Assembly (NCBI GenBank): GCA_016794585.1
Contig: JAEUJM010000031.1
Span: forward strand, 1 to 64,000
Reading direction: 5' to 3'
Source: Acidimicrobiales bacterium
GTDB lineage: Bacteria; Actinomycetota; Acidimicrobiia; Acidimicrobiales; DATDAH01
Length of the DNA: 64,000 nt
Part shown: piece by piece, positions 40,488 through 49,600 of the stretch
How the letters are laid out: every line of letters starts with the position of its first letter
Numbering within the stretch: the stretch's first letter is position 1
Made by a program: the position numbers and the translations under genes
The notes under the pieces: model-generated
What the model saw: only the letters and a program-made list of their open reading frames with translations
What the model was told of the DNA's origin: nothing
Database searches by the model: none

Positions 40488-41339
40488 ATGCGCACCGTCG
40501 AGCCCCAGATCGTCGACACCAACCTCGGGCCCGTCGAGGTACGGGTCGAGGGCGAGGGACCGGCCGTGGTCTTCTCCCACGCCGCCATCACCAACCACGA
40601 CCTCTGGGACGGCCTCTCGGGCACCCTCCTGTCCGACCACCGCGTGATCCGGGCCACCCTGCCCATGGGCGCGCACCACCTCCCCGCAGCGCACCGGGAC
40701 CGGATCGAGTTGGTCAACCTCGCCGACGCCCTCGTCGAGGTGCTCGACGCCCTCGACATCCGCCAGGCCGCCTTCGTCGGCTGCGACTCGGGCGGCGCGG
40801 TCGCCCAGACCATCGTCGCCCGCCACCCCGAGCGGGTGACGGGGCTATTCCTCTTCTCCTGCGACGCCTTCGACAACTTCCCGCCGAAGGCCTTCCGGCC
40901 GGTGTGCGCGGCCATGCGCCGCTCGTGGGGCGCCTCGATCTTCGAGCTCTACCGGTTCGACGTCTTCCGCAAGTGGGGGGCCTGGCGCTTCCTGGCCAAG
41001 CGGGGCTGGACCGACGAACTGAACCGCTCGTGCTTCGAACCGCTGCGTGACCGCGAGATCCGTGACGACGCCGCCGCCCTGTTCGCGTCGGCCCGGCCCA
41101 CGGAGCTGCCCGCCCTCACCGACGACCTCGCCGCGTACGAGGGCCCCGTGCACATCGCCTGGTCCCGCAGGGACATCCTCTTCCCCAAGAAGTACGGCGA
41201 GCGCCTCGCCGCCACCTTCCCCACCGCGGAGCTCACCTGGTTCGAGGACGCGATGACCTTCGCCTTCCTCGACGAGCCCGACGAGGCCGCCGCCCGCCTG
41301 CGGCGCTTCCTCACCGAACGGGTGGCGGCCGTCGCTTGA
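40488..41339 (+). CDS. Alpha/beta hydrolase with Asp nucleophile
   Basis: The 283-residue protein has the fold motifs VVFSHAAITNHDLW and the nucleophile elbow VGCDSGGAVAQ, in which Asp takes the nucleophile position as in haloalkane dehalogenases and epoxide hydrolases. The usual C-terminal G-H-F is absent; the aligned region reads EDAMTFAFLDEPDEAA. It may therefore be a binding protein or use another base. AGGAG six bases before ATG 40488. It is under the control of the divergent TetR protein. Confidence 0.8.
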   Translation: MRTVEPQIVDTNLGPVEVRVEGEGPAVVFSHAAITNHDLWDGLSGTLLSDHRVIRATLPMGAHHLPAAHRDRIELVNLADALVEVLDALDIRQAAFVGCDSGGAVAQTIVARHPERVTGLFLFSCDAFDNFPPKAFRPVCAAMRRSWGASIFELYRFDVFRKWGAWRFLAKRGWTDELNRSCFEPLRDREIRDDAAALFASARPTELPALTDDLAAYEGPVHIAWSRRDILFPKKYGERLAATFPTAELTWFEDAMTFAFLDEPDEAAARLRRFLTERVAAVA

Positions 41340-41342
41340 GGC

Positions 41343-42794
41343 TCAGCCCTGGCCGGCCTCGGTGAGCGCGTCCGAGCACTCGACGTAGCGCTGCTGCTCG
41401 TCGGCGCTGAGGCCCGAGGTGGCGAGCGCGACCGCGGTGTCCGGCAGCTCGCCGCCGAGCTCGGAGAAGGCCGCACGGTCTCCGTCGGTTGCGGTCCCCC
41501 CGACGATCGCGTCTGCCGCGGCAACGTACTCGTCGACCGCATCGCAGAAAGCCTCGAGCTCGGCGTTCTCCGAGGCCCCCGCAGTGGATCCTGCGTCCGT
41601 GGTCGCCGAGGTGGCGGACGGGTCGCTCTCGTCGTCCGTGCTGTCGGCCGAGGCCGTCGTGACCGTCGTGCTCGCAGCGGTGCCAGGGGAATCGTCGCCG
41701 CCCGAGAGCAGGAGCGCGGCCACCGCCCCGACGACGAGCGTCGCAACGACCCCCACCGCCACCAGGACCGCCGTCCGCCGGCGTGGGACCGCTGGCCGGT
41801 CGCCCCCGGTCGGTCCCGACGCTGGCGGGGCGGGAGGAGCAGTCGGACCGGGCGGAGCGGGTGGCGGCGGGGGCGGCGACGCGACGGACGCGGTGAGTGC
41901 GGTCGTCACGGTGGCGTCCGCTCCGGCACCGCCGCCGGTGGCCTTGGGGTCGAGGCGGAGCTCGGTCACGGGCACCCCTGCCTCACGCTGCACTCGTTGC
42001 AGCAGACGGCCCAGGGCGGCGGCATCGGCCGGCCGATCGGCGGGGTCCTTCGCCATGGCATGGCCGAGCGCCGCGGCGAGCGCCGGCGGGACCTCCGACC
42101 GTTCGAGGTCCGGCGGCGGCTCGTTGATGGTGCGCATCAGGGCCGGGACCATCGACTCCTCGCCCGCACGCAGGAACGGGGCTCGACCCGCCACCAGCTC
42201 GTACAACGTCGAGGCCAAGGAGTAGACGTCGGAGCGGACCGTGGCCCGCTCGCCCTGCAGCACCTCGGGCGCGGCGTGACCGAGGGTGAAGCTGACCATG
42301 CCGGTCGCGGTGTGGCCGGCGTCCTCCGTGCCGACGATGCCGAAGTCGGTGAGCTTGGCCTCCCCGTACGGGCCCCGCATGATGTTCGCGGGCTTGAGGT
42401 CGCGGTGCAGCAGGCCGGCGTCATGGGCCACCTGGAGGGCACCGGCCACCTCGATGACGCGGGCCACCGCCTCGTCCCAGGCAAGTGCCCCGCGGGCAGA
42501 GAGATCGTCGGCCAGCGAACCTCCTTCGAGGTACTCCATGGCGAGGTAGGGCTCGCCCTCGACGGTGCGGCCCGAGTCGTGGACGACGACGATGTGGGGG
42601 TGCCAGGAGAGCGCTCCCATGGCCCTGCGCTCCCGGTCGAAGCGCTGGAGGGCCACCTCGTCGAGATCGACCCGCGACAGGACCTTCACGGCGACGACCC
42701 GGCCCAACTCCACGTCTTGCGCCCGGTAGACCACCCCGAAACCGCCACGGGCGATCTCGTCGAACTCGCCGTACCCGGGGATCGAGACCGCCAC
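41343..42794 (-). CDS. Membrane Ser/Thr protein kinase
   Basis: The 483-residue protein has a Hanks-type kinase domain (about 1-270) with glycine loop RGGFGVV, K37 in VAVKVL, H130-R131-D132 in HRDLKPANIM and D150-F151-G152. A Pro-rich linker (305-330) and one transmembrane helix (341-363) follow. The extracytoplasmic part of about 120 residues is Ser/Thr-rich, then helical with two Cys. It has no PASTA repeats. Ligand unknown. Its 3' end meets the hydrolase gene 3 nt apart, convergent. Confidence 0.92.
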   Translation of the reverse strand: MAVSIPGYGEFDEIARGGFGVVYRAQDVELGRVVAVKVLSRVDLDEVALQRFDRERRAMGALSWHPHIVVVHDSGRTVEGEPYLAMEYLEGGSLADDLSARGALAWDEAVARVIEVAGALQVAHDAGLLHRDLKPANIMRGPYGEAKLTDFGIVGTEDAGHTATGMVSFTLGHAAPEVLQGERATVRSDVYSLASTLYELVAGRAPFLRAGEESMVPALMRTINEPPPDLERSEVPPALAAALGHAMAKDPADRPADAAALGRLLQRVQREAGVPVTELRLDPKATGGGAGADATVTTALTASVASPPPPPPAPPGPTAPPAPPASGPTGGDRPAVPRRRTAVLVAVGVVATLVVGAVAALLLSGGDDSPGTAASTTVTTASADSTDDESDPSATSATTDAGSTAGASENAELEAFCDAVDEYVAAADAIVGGTATDGDRAAFSELGGELPDTAVALATSGLSADEQQRYVECSDALTEAGQG

Positions 42795-42897
42795 GTCCCG
42801 ACGTTACCGATCTCCGCCGATCGGCGACGGCTGGGCGAGGGTGTCGGGTCGGCGGCGCCGTGCGGCCTGCGTGTGGTCTACCCGACCCACTCGATCC

Positions 42898-42947
42898 GTT
42901 CTGCCAGCACGAGCCTGTCGTGCAGAACTCGCTGGTGCTGGCAGAAC
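42898..42947. repeat. Long palindromic intergenic element
   Basis: GTTCTGCCAGCAC (42898-42910) and its exact reverse complement GTGCTGGCAGAAC (42935-42947) are separated by 24 nt. The spacer itself contains GCAGAAC (42922-42928), a partial third arm. It lies 37 nt after the esterase stop and 104 nt before the kinase start, on their common strand. No T-run follows, so it is not a textbook terminator. It may be a dispersed palindromic repeat or a structured RNA. Confidence 0.65.
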
Positions 42948-42983
42948 CGAGGGTCGAAAGGCGCCGGCCGGCGGCGCCACCGA

Positions 42984-43949
42984 TCAGTCGAGGCCGAGGC
43001 GGCGCTGCAGCACGTCGCGCTGCTCGGCCATCTGGCGCTTCGAGATCCAGGCGTTCATGGCCACCACCGAGCCGTGGTACGTCCCGGGGAAGTGGTGCAG
43101 CTCGACCGAGACGCCGGCCTCGAGCAGGCGCAGGGCGTAGACGATGGCCTCGTCGCGGAGCGGGTCGAACTCCTGCGCGGAGATGTACGTCGGCGGGAGG
43201 CCGGCGAGGTCGGTGGCGCGGGCGGGCGCGGCGTAGGGCGACACGTCCTCGCGGATGCCGTCGTCGGGCGGGCCGTCGTCGCCCAGGTAGTAGCGCCAGC
43301 TCAGCTCGGCGCTCGGGCGGTTCCAGAGCGGCGTGTCCACGAACTCGCGCATGCTCGTGGTCTCGAGGCGGTCGTCCAGCTCGGGGAAGCCGAGGAACTG
43401 GAAGCACAGCGCCGGCCCGCCCCGGTCGCGCGCCATCAGCGCCACCGCCGCGGAGAGGCCACCCCCGGCGGACGAGCCCATCACGGCGACTCGGGTCGGG
43501 TCGACGCCCAGGTCGCCGGCCTGCTCGTGGAGCCAGCACAGGGCGTGGTAGCAGTCCTCGGGCGGCGCCGGGAAGGGGTGCTCGGGAGCCAGGCGGTACT
43601 CCACCGAGACGACCACCACGCCGAGCTGGGTGGCGAGCTGCGCCGCCGACAGGTGCTCGGCGTCGATGTTGCCCATGACGAAGCCGCCCCCGTGGAGATA
43701 GAGGAGGGCGGCGTGCCCTCGCTCGGGGGCCTCCCCCTTCGGGCGGTAGACCCGCACGGGGACGTCGGGCTGCTCGCCGGCACCGGGGGCGACCCGGTCG
43801 TCGACATCGAGCGCCGAGGTGTCGGCGGCGCCGCCGAACTGTGCGATGAGGCCGTCGAGCACCTTGCGGGCGGCGGGCAGGTCGTTCAGGTCGCTCACCG
43901 GCAGCAGCGGCACCCACTCGGCCACCTCGGGATCCAGGTTCCAGCTCAC
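42984..43949 (-). CDS. HSL-like alpha/beta hydrolase (esterase/lipase)
   Basis: The 321-residue protein carries the hormone-sensitive-lipase HGGG oxyanion motif in LYLHGGGFVMG and the nucleophile in VMGSSAGGGLS. DPLRDEAIVY supplies the acid and FPGTYHGS the His. It hydrolyses short to medium acyl esters; the natural substrate is unknown. It begins at GTG 43949 and has no signal peptide. Confidence 0.88.
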   Translation of the reverse strand: MSWNLDPEVAEWVPLLPVSDLNDLPAARKVLDGLIAQFGGAADTSALDVDDRVAPGAGEQPDVPVRVYRPKGEAPERGHAALLYLHGGGFVMGNIDAEHLSAAQLATQLGVVVVSVEYRLAPEHPFPAPPEDCYHALCWLHEQAGDLGVDPTRVAVMGSSAGGGLSAAVALMARDRGGPALCFQFLGFPELDDRLETTSMREFVDTPLWNRPSAELSWRYYLGDDGPPDDGIREDVSPYAAPARATDLAGLPPTYISAQEFDPLRDEAIVYALRLLEAGVSVELHHFPGTYHGSVVAMNAWISKRQMAEQRDVLQRRLGLD

Positions 43950-44021
43950 GTCACGTCCCCCTGACGATCGGTCGATGCGGCGGCGAGCGCCGCGCCCGCC
44001 GCAGTGTGCCAGGCGGCGGCG

Positions 44022-44477
44022 CTACAAGGTGACGGTGCGGACCCGCGCCGCGGGAACCGCGGCGGCGAGCTCGTCGATGTCGTCGGGGTCGGCGGTGACC
44101 ACCAGACCGCCGCCCGCGGGGACACACACCGCGACGACGTGAGCGTCGACCACCATCTCGGTCGACCAACCCGCGGCGTCGAGAATGGTGCCGACCTGGC
44201 GGGCGAGCGCGAAGTCGGTGTCGATCAGGCGGACCGCCGGGCGCTCGCGACGGTCGGCGTCGTGACGCGCCAGCGCCGCCTCCAGCGCCCGGGTACGAGC
44301 CCGACCGCGGGCCACCTCGGAGCACACCACCGTGGGCGCAATGACTTCCCGATGCCGGCGGTGCGCCTCGGTGAGCAACGCCCGGAGCTGCGCCGGCGGC
44401 TGCTTCGCACTCAGTCCGTCAAGGCCCGCCGCGTCGAGGACGAGCGGGACGTCGCCGGCCAGCGACCACGTGCTCAC
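44022..44477 (-). CDS. PIN-domain toxin, VapC-like
   Basis: The 151-residue protein has the PIN acids: D15 in LVLDAAGL, Glu in VVCSEVARG, Asp in MVVDAHVVAVC and Asp in VVTADPDDI. VapC-type proteins are Mg-dependent RNases that often cut tRNA or rRNA. GTG 44477 overlaps the TGA of the upstream antitoxin-like gene by four bases (GTGA), a typical TA arrangement. Confidence 0.83.
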   Translation of the reverse strand: MSTWSLAGDVPLVLDAAGLDGLSAKQPPAQLRALLTEAHRRHREVIAPTVVCSEVARGRARTRALEAALARHDADRRERPAVRLIDTDFALARQVGTILDAAGWSTEMVVDAHVVAVCVPAGGGLVVTADPDDIDELAAAVPAARVRTVTL

Positions 44478-44668
44478 GCGGCGCCCGACTGCACGGGCGG
44501 GTCGGTGACCGTCGGCTCAGACTCACCCGCGACGCCGTCGACCCGATCGAACTGCGCCGCCGCCCAGGCCAGCGTGTCGTCGTCCACCGGACCGTGGGCG
44601 TCATCCCACTCCGCCAACAGGCGGCCGAGCGCGGCGTGACGGGCCCGTCGATCGACCTCCCGCTCCAA
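44474..44668 (-). CDS. Short VapB-like antitoxin, TTG start
   Basis: The 64-residue frame starts at TTG 44668, since an in-frame TAG lies four codons upstream. It reads EREVDRRARHAALGRLLAEW and then an acidic DDAHGPVDDDTL. This resembles the C-terminal, toxin-binding half of antitoxins paired with PIN toxins. The usual DNA-binding N-terminus is missing, so it may be truncated or rely on another regulator. A -10-like TAGAAC (44680-44675) would make the TTG leaderless. Confidence 0.55.
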   Translation of the reverse strand: MEREVDRRARHAALGRLLAEWDDAHGPVDDDTLAWAAAQFDRVDGVAGESEPTVTDPPVQSGAA

Positions 44669-44681
44669 GGCGCGGTTCTAC

Positions 44682-44709
44682 CCGTAGGCCGCCGTTCGCC
44701 GGCCTACGG
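44682..44709 (-). promoter_or_regulatory. Inverted repeat, VapBC operator or nitroreductase terminator
   Basis: CCGTAGGCCG (44682-44691) and CGGCCTACGG (44700-44709) form a perfect 10-bp stem with an 8-nt loop. It begins 3 nt beyond the nitroreductase stop and ends directly upstream of the -10-like hexamer for vapB. The lack of a T-run argues against a simple terminator; the position suits an operator. Confidence 0.5.
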
Positions 44710-44711
44710 CA

Positions 44712-45164
44712 TCACGCGTCGGGGTTGAGGACGACCATCGGGATGTCGTGGTCGAGGGACTCGCGGTAGTCGGCGAAGCGCTTGTTGAGCGACTCCGTGA
44801 CGGCCCAGAGCTCGAGGCTCTCCGCGGCGTCGGCCAGGTGGGCGGTCGACGTGAAGCGCCGGGCACCGACCTGCACCTCCACCCGGGGGTCGGCCTCGAG
44901 GTTGCGGTACCACATCGGCAGCCACATGCCTGCGGCGGACGCCGACACGACGTAGGCGCCGTCGCGCTCCCAGTAGACGAGGGGGACGGTCCGTCGTTTC
45001 CCCGAGCGTCGCCCGGTCACCGTGAGCAGGAGGACCGGCACGCCGGCGGTCTTGCCCATGATCCGTCCGTTCGAGACGCGGTAGAGCGTCCGTTGCAGGG
45101 CGCCGAAGCCACGGTTCATCGTGGCCATGGCCTTGCCCTTGGTCGACCGCCGATCGACTGCCAT
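44712..45164 (-). CDS. Deazaflavin-dependent nitroreductase (Ddn-like)
   Basis: The 150-residue protein resembles Ddn/FDOR-A enzymes: VPVLLLTVTGRRSGKRRTVPLVYWERDGAYVV and MWYRNLEADPRVEVQVG, which bind F420. ATG 45164 has GGGGG four bases upstream; a 15-residue longer form begins at 45209. The family reduces nitroimidazoles and quinones using F420H2. This indicates an F420-producing actinobacterium. Confidence 0.87.
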   Translation of the reverse strand: MAVDRRSTKGKAMATMNRGFGALQRTLYRVSNGRIMGKTAGVPVLLLTVTGRRSGKRRTVPLVYWERDGAYVVSASAAGMWLPMWYRNLEADPRVEVQVGARRFTSTAHLADAAESLELWAVTESLNKRFADYRESLDHDIPMVVLNPDA

Positions 45165-45235
45165 CTCGCCCCCCTTCGAGGGCTGGTCGAGCGACCACGC
45201 CCCGGACACAGGCTAACGAGCCGACCGTCGTCGGG

Positions 45236-46513
45236 TCAGCGGGTGAGCGCCACCGGGGTCTCGCGGGGTGGTTCGAAGGTGAAGGCCGCGCCGGTGGAGA
45301 TGCGGGTGACGCCGACCTCGGGCTGCTCGGGGACGGGAACCTCGCCGACCGTCATGTCCCAGCTGCGCACGGCGCCGCCGGCGGCGGGCTCGACCGGCTC
45401 GACCACGATCCGGGGGTCGACGGCGTGGACGATGGCCTCGAGGGCCCGGGTCCGGCCGTCGCGCAGCAGGGTCACCCAGGTCACGGTCCCCTCGTCCTCG
45501 TGCAGCGCCGGCGAGTCGAAGAGGTCGAGGCGCACGCTCGACCCGTCGTCGGCGAGCGACACTCGGGCGTCGACGTAGGCAGCGGGGCGCAGCGCCGGGT
45601 GCACACCGAACAAGGTGGCGAGGTCGCCGAGGGAGCCGCCCAGGCCGAGGGCGGCGACCAGGCGTTCGGCGGCGAGGCCGGCGATCCCGGTGAACTGGTG
45701 GTCGAGGATCTCGGCGACCTTCTCGACATCACGGTCGGACACCGCGAACGCGAAGGCGGTCGAGAGCAGGTGGTACTGGAGGCAGACCTCGTCAACGAGG
45801 GCCAGGAGCGCGCCCTTGCTGAAGGCCTCGGTGGGCAGGTGGTCGACGAACTCGCCGGTGTAGTCGTCCCAGCCCTCTCCGTCGTCGCCGGGGAACGACT
45901 CGACGGTGGCAAGGGGGACGCCGGCGGCCTTCGTGCCCCGCATGCGCACGGTGGTCGCCGCCTCGGCAAGGGCCTCGGCGTCGTCCTCGATGGTGACGGT
46001 CCACGCGCAGTGCGGGTGGCGGTCGGCCGGCGAGCGCGGCGGCCGGTGGATGGGCCGCATCCGAGCGCGCGGGTTGGTGGCGCAGGCGGTGGCGTCGAAG
46101 GTCGGGTCCTCGATGGTGTGGCACATACCCACCACGAAGTCCTCGCCCATGGGCTCGACGTCCATCAGCGCGCCGCAGTGGTCGAGGCGGAACTCCCCGT
46201 GGGCGGCGTCCTGGATCGTGTAGCGGAAGTCCATGAACTCGTGGGGGGCGCCGACGTCGAACTGCAGCCCCTTGAAGATGGTGGGGATGTCGTCGCCCTC
46301 GAACCCGAGCAGGCGTTGGATGCGCTGGGTGTAGACGGGGCTGGCGCCGGCCCACTCGTCGATGGCGATGTCGACCATGCCCTCGCGGCCGAACGGGCCG
46401 ATGAGGTAGCCCATCCCGGCGCGGTCGATGAGGTGCCCGCACAGCAGGTACTCGCGCAGCAGCACCGCCAACTCGGCGCGGGTCTGGTCCCGCAGTGTGG
46501 GCACGGACGTCAT
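45236..46513 (-). CDS. Uncharacterised 425-residue protein
   Basis: The start is ATG 46513; longer open frame upstream is not coding. The N-terminal part is polar with MGYLIGPFGREGMVDIAIDEW. The middle has a Cys/His-rich line: LDHCGALMDVEP, MCHTIEDPTFDATAC and HPHCAWTVTI, possibly a metal site. The C-terminal third is beta-rich. There is no signal peptide or membrane segment. I do not recognise a family with confidence; it vaguely recalls amino-thiazoline carboxylate hydrolase-like proteins. A perfect palindrome lies in its promoter region. Confidence 0.75.
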   Translation of the reverse strand: MTSVPTLRDQTRAELAVLLREYLLCGHLIDRAGMGYLIGPFGREGMVDIAIDEWAGASPVYTQRIQRLLGFEGDDIPTIFKGLQFDVGAPHEFMDFRYTIQDAAHGEFRLDHCGALMDVEPMGEDFVVGMCHTIEDPTFDATACATNPRARMRPIHRPPRSPADRHPHCAWTVTIEDDAEALAEAATTVRMRGTKAAGVPLATVESFPGDDGEGWDDYTGEFVDHLPTEAFSKGALLALVDEVCLQYHLLSTAFAFAVSDRDVEKVAEILDHQFTGIAGLAAERLVAALGLGGSLGDLATLFGVHPALRPAAYVDARVSLADDGSSVRLDLFDSPALHEDEGTVTWVTLLRDGRTRALEAIVHAVDPRIVVEPVEPAAGGAVRSWDMTVGEVPVPEQPEVGVTRISTGAAFTFEPPRETPVALTR

Positions 46514-46557
46514 GGCGGCTCCCCCTCGGCGGCGTCGGCGCCCAGGCTCGCAGAGAC

Positions 46558-46573
46558 CTGGACAGGTGTCCAG
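46558..46573. promoter_or_regulatory. Palindrome CTGGACA-GG-TGTCCAG between divergent genes
   Basis: CTGGACAGGTGTCCAG is a perfect inverted repeat with 7-bp arms and a 2-nt centre. It lies 45 bp upstream of the leftward uncharacterised gene and 74 bp upstream of the cyclase. A minus-strand -10-like GATACT (46577-46572) touches it. It is probably a regulator-binding site; the regulator is unknown. Confidence 0.5.
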
Positions 46574-46646
46574 TATCCACGGGCGCCGCCCGCGCCCTGG
46601 CCCGCGGCGTCGTACTTCTACACTGCCGCAGCGGAAGGGGGGCGGC

Positions 46647-49600
46647 ATGGCCGGGACCGTGGTGATCTGCTTCACCGACATCGTCGGCTCGACCGCGCTG
46701 CTCTCCCGAGTGGGCGACGACGCCTTCGACTCGCTCCGGCGGGACCACTTCGCCCTGCTCGCCCACAGCGTCGACGCCCACGGCGGCGAAGTGGTGAAGA
46801 ACCTCGGCGACGGGATCATGGCCACCTTCGGGTCGGCGTCGGCCGCGGTGGCCGGTGCGGTCGCGATGCAACAGGACGTCGACGCGGCCGCCCGGCGGGC
46901 GGGCCCGGACAGCATCGCCATCCGGATCGGCATCTCGGCCGGTGATGCCAGCCAGGAGGACGGCGACTGGTTCGGCGCCCCCGTCGTGGAGAGCGCCCGG
47001 CTGTGCAGTGTCGCCGAGGCCGGCCAGATCCTGGTCAGCGAGGTGGTGCGCCTGCTCGCCGGCAGTCGGGGCGGGCACGAACTGGTCCCTCTCGGCGAGC
47101 GCGAGCTCAAGGGCCTCCCGGCGCCGCTCGCGGTCTCCGAAGTGACCTGGCGACCGTCGGCACCGGCCGCCGCCGGCGACCTGCCCGGGCCGCTCGCTCC
47201 CACCGAGGGTGAGCTGCCATTCTCGGGCCGCAGCGACGTGTACGAGCAGGTCCGAGCGACCTGGAAGCGGTCGGCCGCGGGCGAGACGAGGATCGTCCTG
47301 ATCGGCGGCGAGCCCGGCGTCGGGAAGACCCGTCTCGTGTCCGAGGCGGCCCGGGAGGTCCACGCCGACGGCGCCGTGGTGCTGCTCGGACGGGCCGACG
47401 AGCACATCGACGCCCCGTTCGGACCGTGGCGGGAGGCGCTGCGACGACTGGTGCCGACGTTGCCCGACGAGGTGGTGGCCGCCCACGTGGGCACCTACGG
47501 CGGCGAGCTCGTCCGCCTCGTTCCCGAACTGCGGACCAGGGTCGACGGGCTCACCGCACCGACCGACACCGATGCCGAGACCGAGCGCCTGCTCCTCTTC
47601 GAGGCCGTCGTGGGTCTGCTCTCCCGCGTCTCGGCCGCCGCGCCGGTCCTGCTCGTGCTCGACGACATCCACTGGGCCGACCGATCGAGCCTGCTGCTGC
47701 TCCTCCACGTCCTGCGATCGGACCGAGCCGCCGCGCTGCTCGTGGTCGCCACCTACCGTGACACCGAGGTCGACCGTGCCCATCCGCTGTCGGAGGTGCT
47801 GGCCGATCTTCGCCGGGTGCCGGCCGCCACCCGCGTGGCCCTCGGTGGCCTCGACGACCAGGGCCTTCGCGAGCTGCTCGCCGGCGCCGGCGGCCACGAG
47901 CTCGATGACCGCGCCCGGGACTTCGCCACCGCACTGTGGCGCGAGACCGAGGGAAACCCCTTCTTCGTCGGCGAGGTGCTTCGCCACCTGATCGAGAGCG
48001 GCGGCCTCGTACAGGACGAGGGCCGCTGGCGCGCGACCGCATCGCTCGCGGAGACCGGCCTGCCCGAGGGCGTGCGCGAGGTCATCGGTCGCCGGCTCTC
48101 GGCCCTGCCCGAGCGCACCGAGGCCATGCTGGGGGTGGGCGCCCTTCTCGGACGCGAGTTCGACGTCGCGCTGTTGGGGGCGGCCGCCGACGAAACCGTC
48201 GCGGACGTGTTCGACGCGCTGGCCCCGGCAGAGGACGCCCGCCTCATCGCCGAGGTCGATGGGGCACCGGGCCGCTACGCGTTCTCGCACGCCCTCGTGC
48301 AGGCCACCTTGGCCGAGGAGCTGGGCACCAACCGCCGCATCCGCCTGCACCGAGCCGCCGGGCTCGCCCTGGAGGCGACGGCCGACCCGTCCGTGGGCGC
48401 CCTCGCCTACCACTTCGGCGAGTGCGCCGTGATGGGCGAGACCGAGCGGGCCGTCCGCTACGCCCGCTCCGCGGCCGAGGAGGCGCTCGCACTGGCCGCG
48501 CCGGCGGACGCTGCGACCTTCGTGAGTCGAGCGCTCCAGGCCGTCGAGCTGGCCGGGGGCGGCGACCGCGAGCGGGCGCCCCTGCTCCTGCTGCTCGCCA
48601 CGGCCCAGGACGCCATCGCGGACCCAGCCGCGATGGACACGTGCGCCGCGGCCTTCGACGCCGCGGTGACGGGCGGCGACCATGAGCTCGCCGTCGAGGC
48701 CGCCGTCGCCTACGCCGGGCCGTCGGCCTTCCTCTTCGACGAGCGGGGCGAACGCCAGCTGCGACGTGCGCTCGATCTGCTCGACCCCGGCGACTCCGAG
48801 CTTCGTGCCCACGTCCTCGCTCGACTCGGCAAGGTGCTGGCGCTGGATCCCGGCGACGAGGCAGTCCGACTGGCCCGCGAGAGCTTCGCCATGGCCGGGC
48901 GGGTGGGCTCGGCACACGCGCAACGCCACGCGGCCAGGTCCATCGCCCTGACGATGCGCCATCGGGATCGCCACGCACAGCTGGAGTTCGCCGAGTTGGC
49001 CCTGACCCGACGCGAAGGACCCTTCGCGCTCGAGGACTTCGAGCAGTACAGCCTGGCGGTCGAGGCCCTCCTCAGCCTGGGCGATCCGGGAGGGGTCCCC
49101 CCGGTGGTCGAACGGCTCCGGCGCGATTTCGAGCGGTCGAGCATCGCCGCCCTGGTCGGGGCCCGGGCCCTCTCCAGAAGCATCCTCGCCCAGATCGAGA
49201 TCACCCTGGCCTTCATCGCCGGGCGCTTCGACCTCGCCGACGAGGTCGTGGCCGGGCTGCACGACGAGCCACTCGGTCCGGAGTACCTCCTCGGTCCCAT
49301 CACCGAGAACTTCGGCCGGTGTCAGGTGGCGTGGCTGCGGGGAGACTGGCCCGCGTCGTCCCACTGGTGGCAGGCCACGAAGGATGTCATCCCCGGCGCC
49401 TTCGACGTCTACTTCGGCTACCTCGGCTCCGGACGTCCGCTCCCCGAGGTCCGCGGGTACTGGGACGAGTGGCGCACCGTCGACCACACCCGGCCGGCCA
49501 TCACCCGGGCCTCGAACGTCTCCATGGTGGCCGAGGCCCTGCGCCGACTCGGCGAGGGCGAGGCCTCGGCGGCGTACGCGGACGAGTTCGCTTCGCACAG

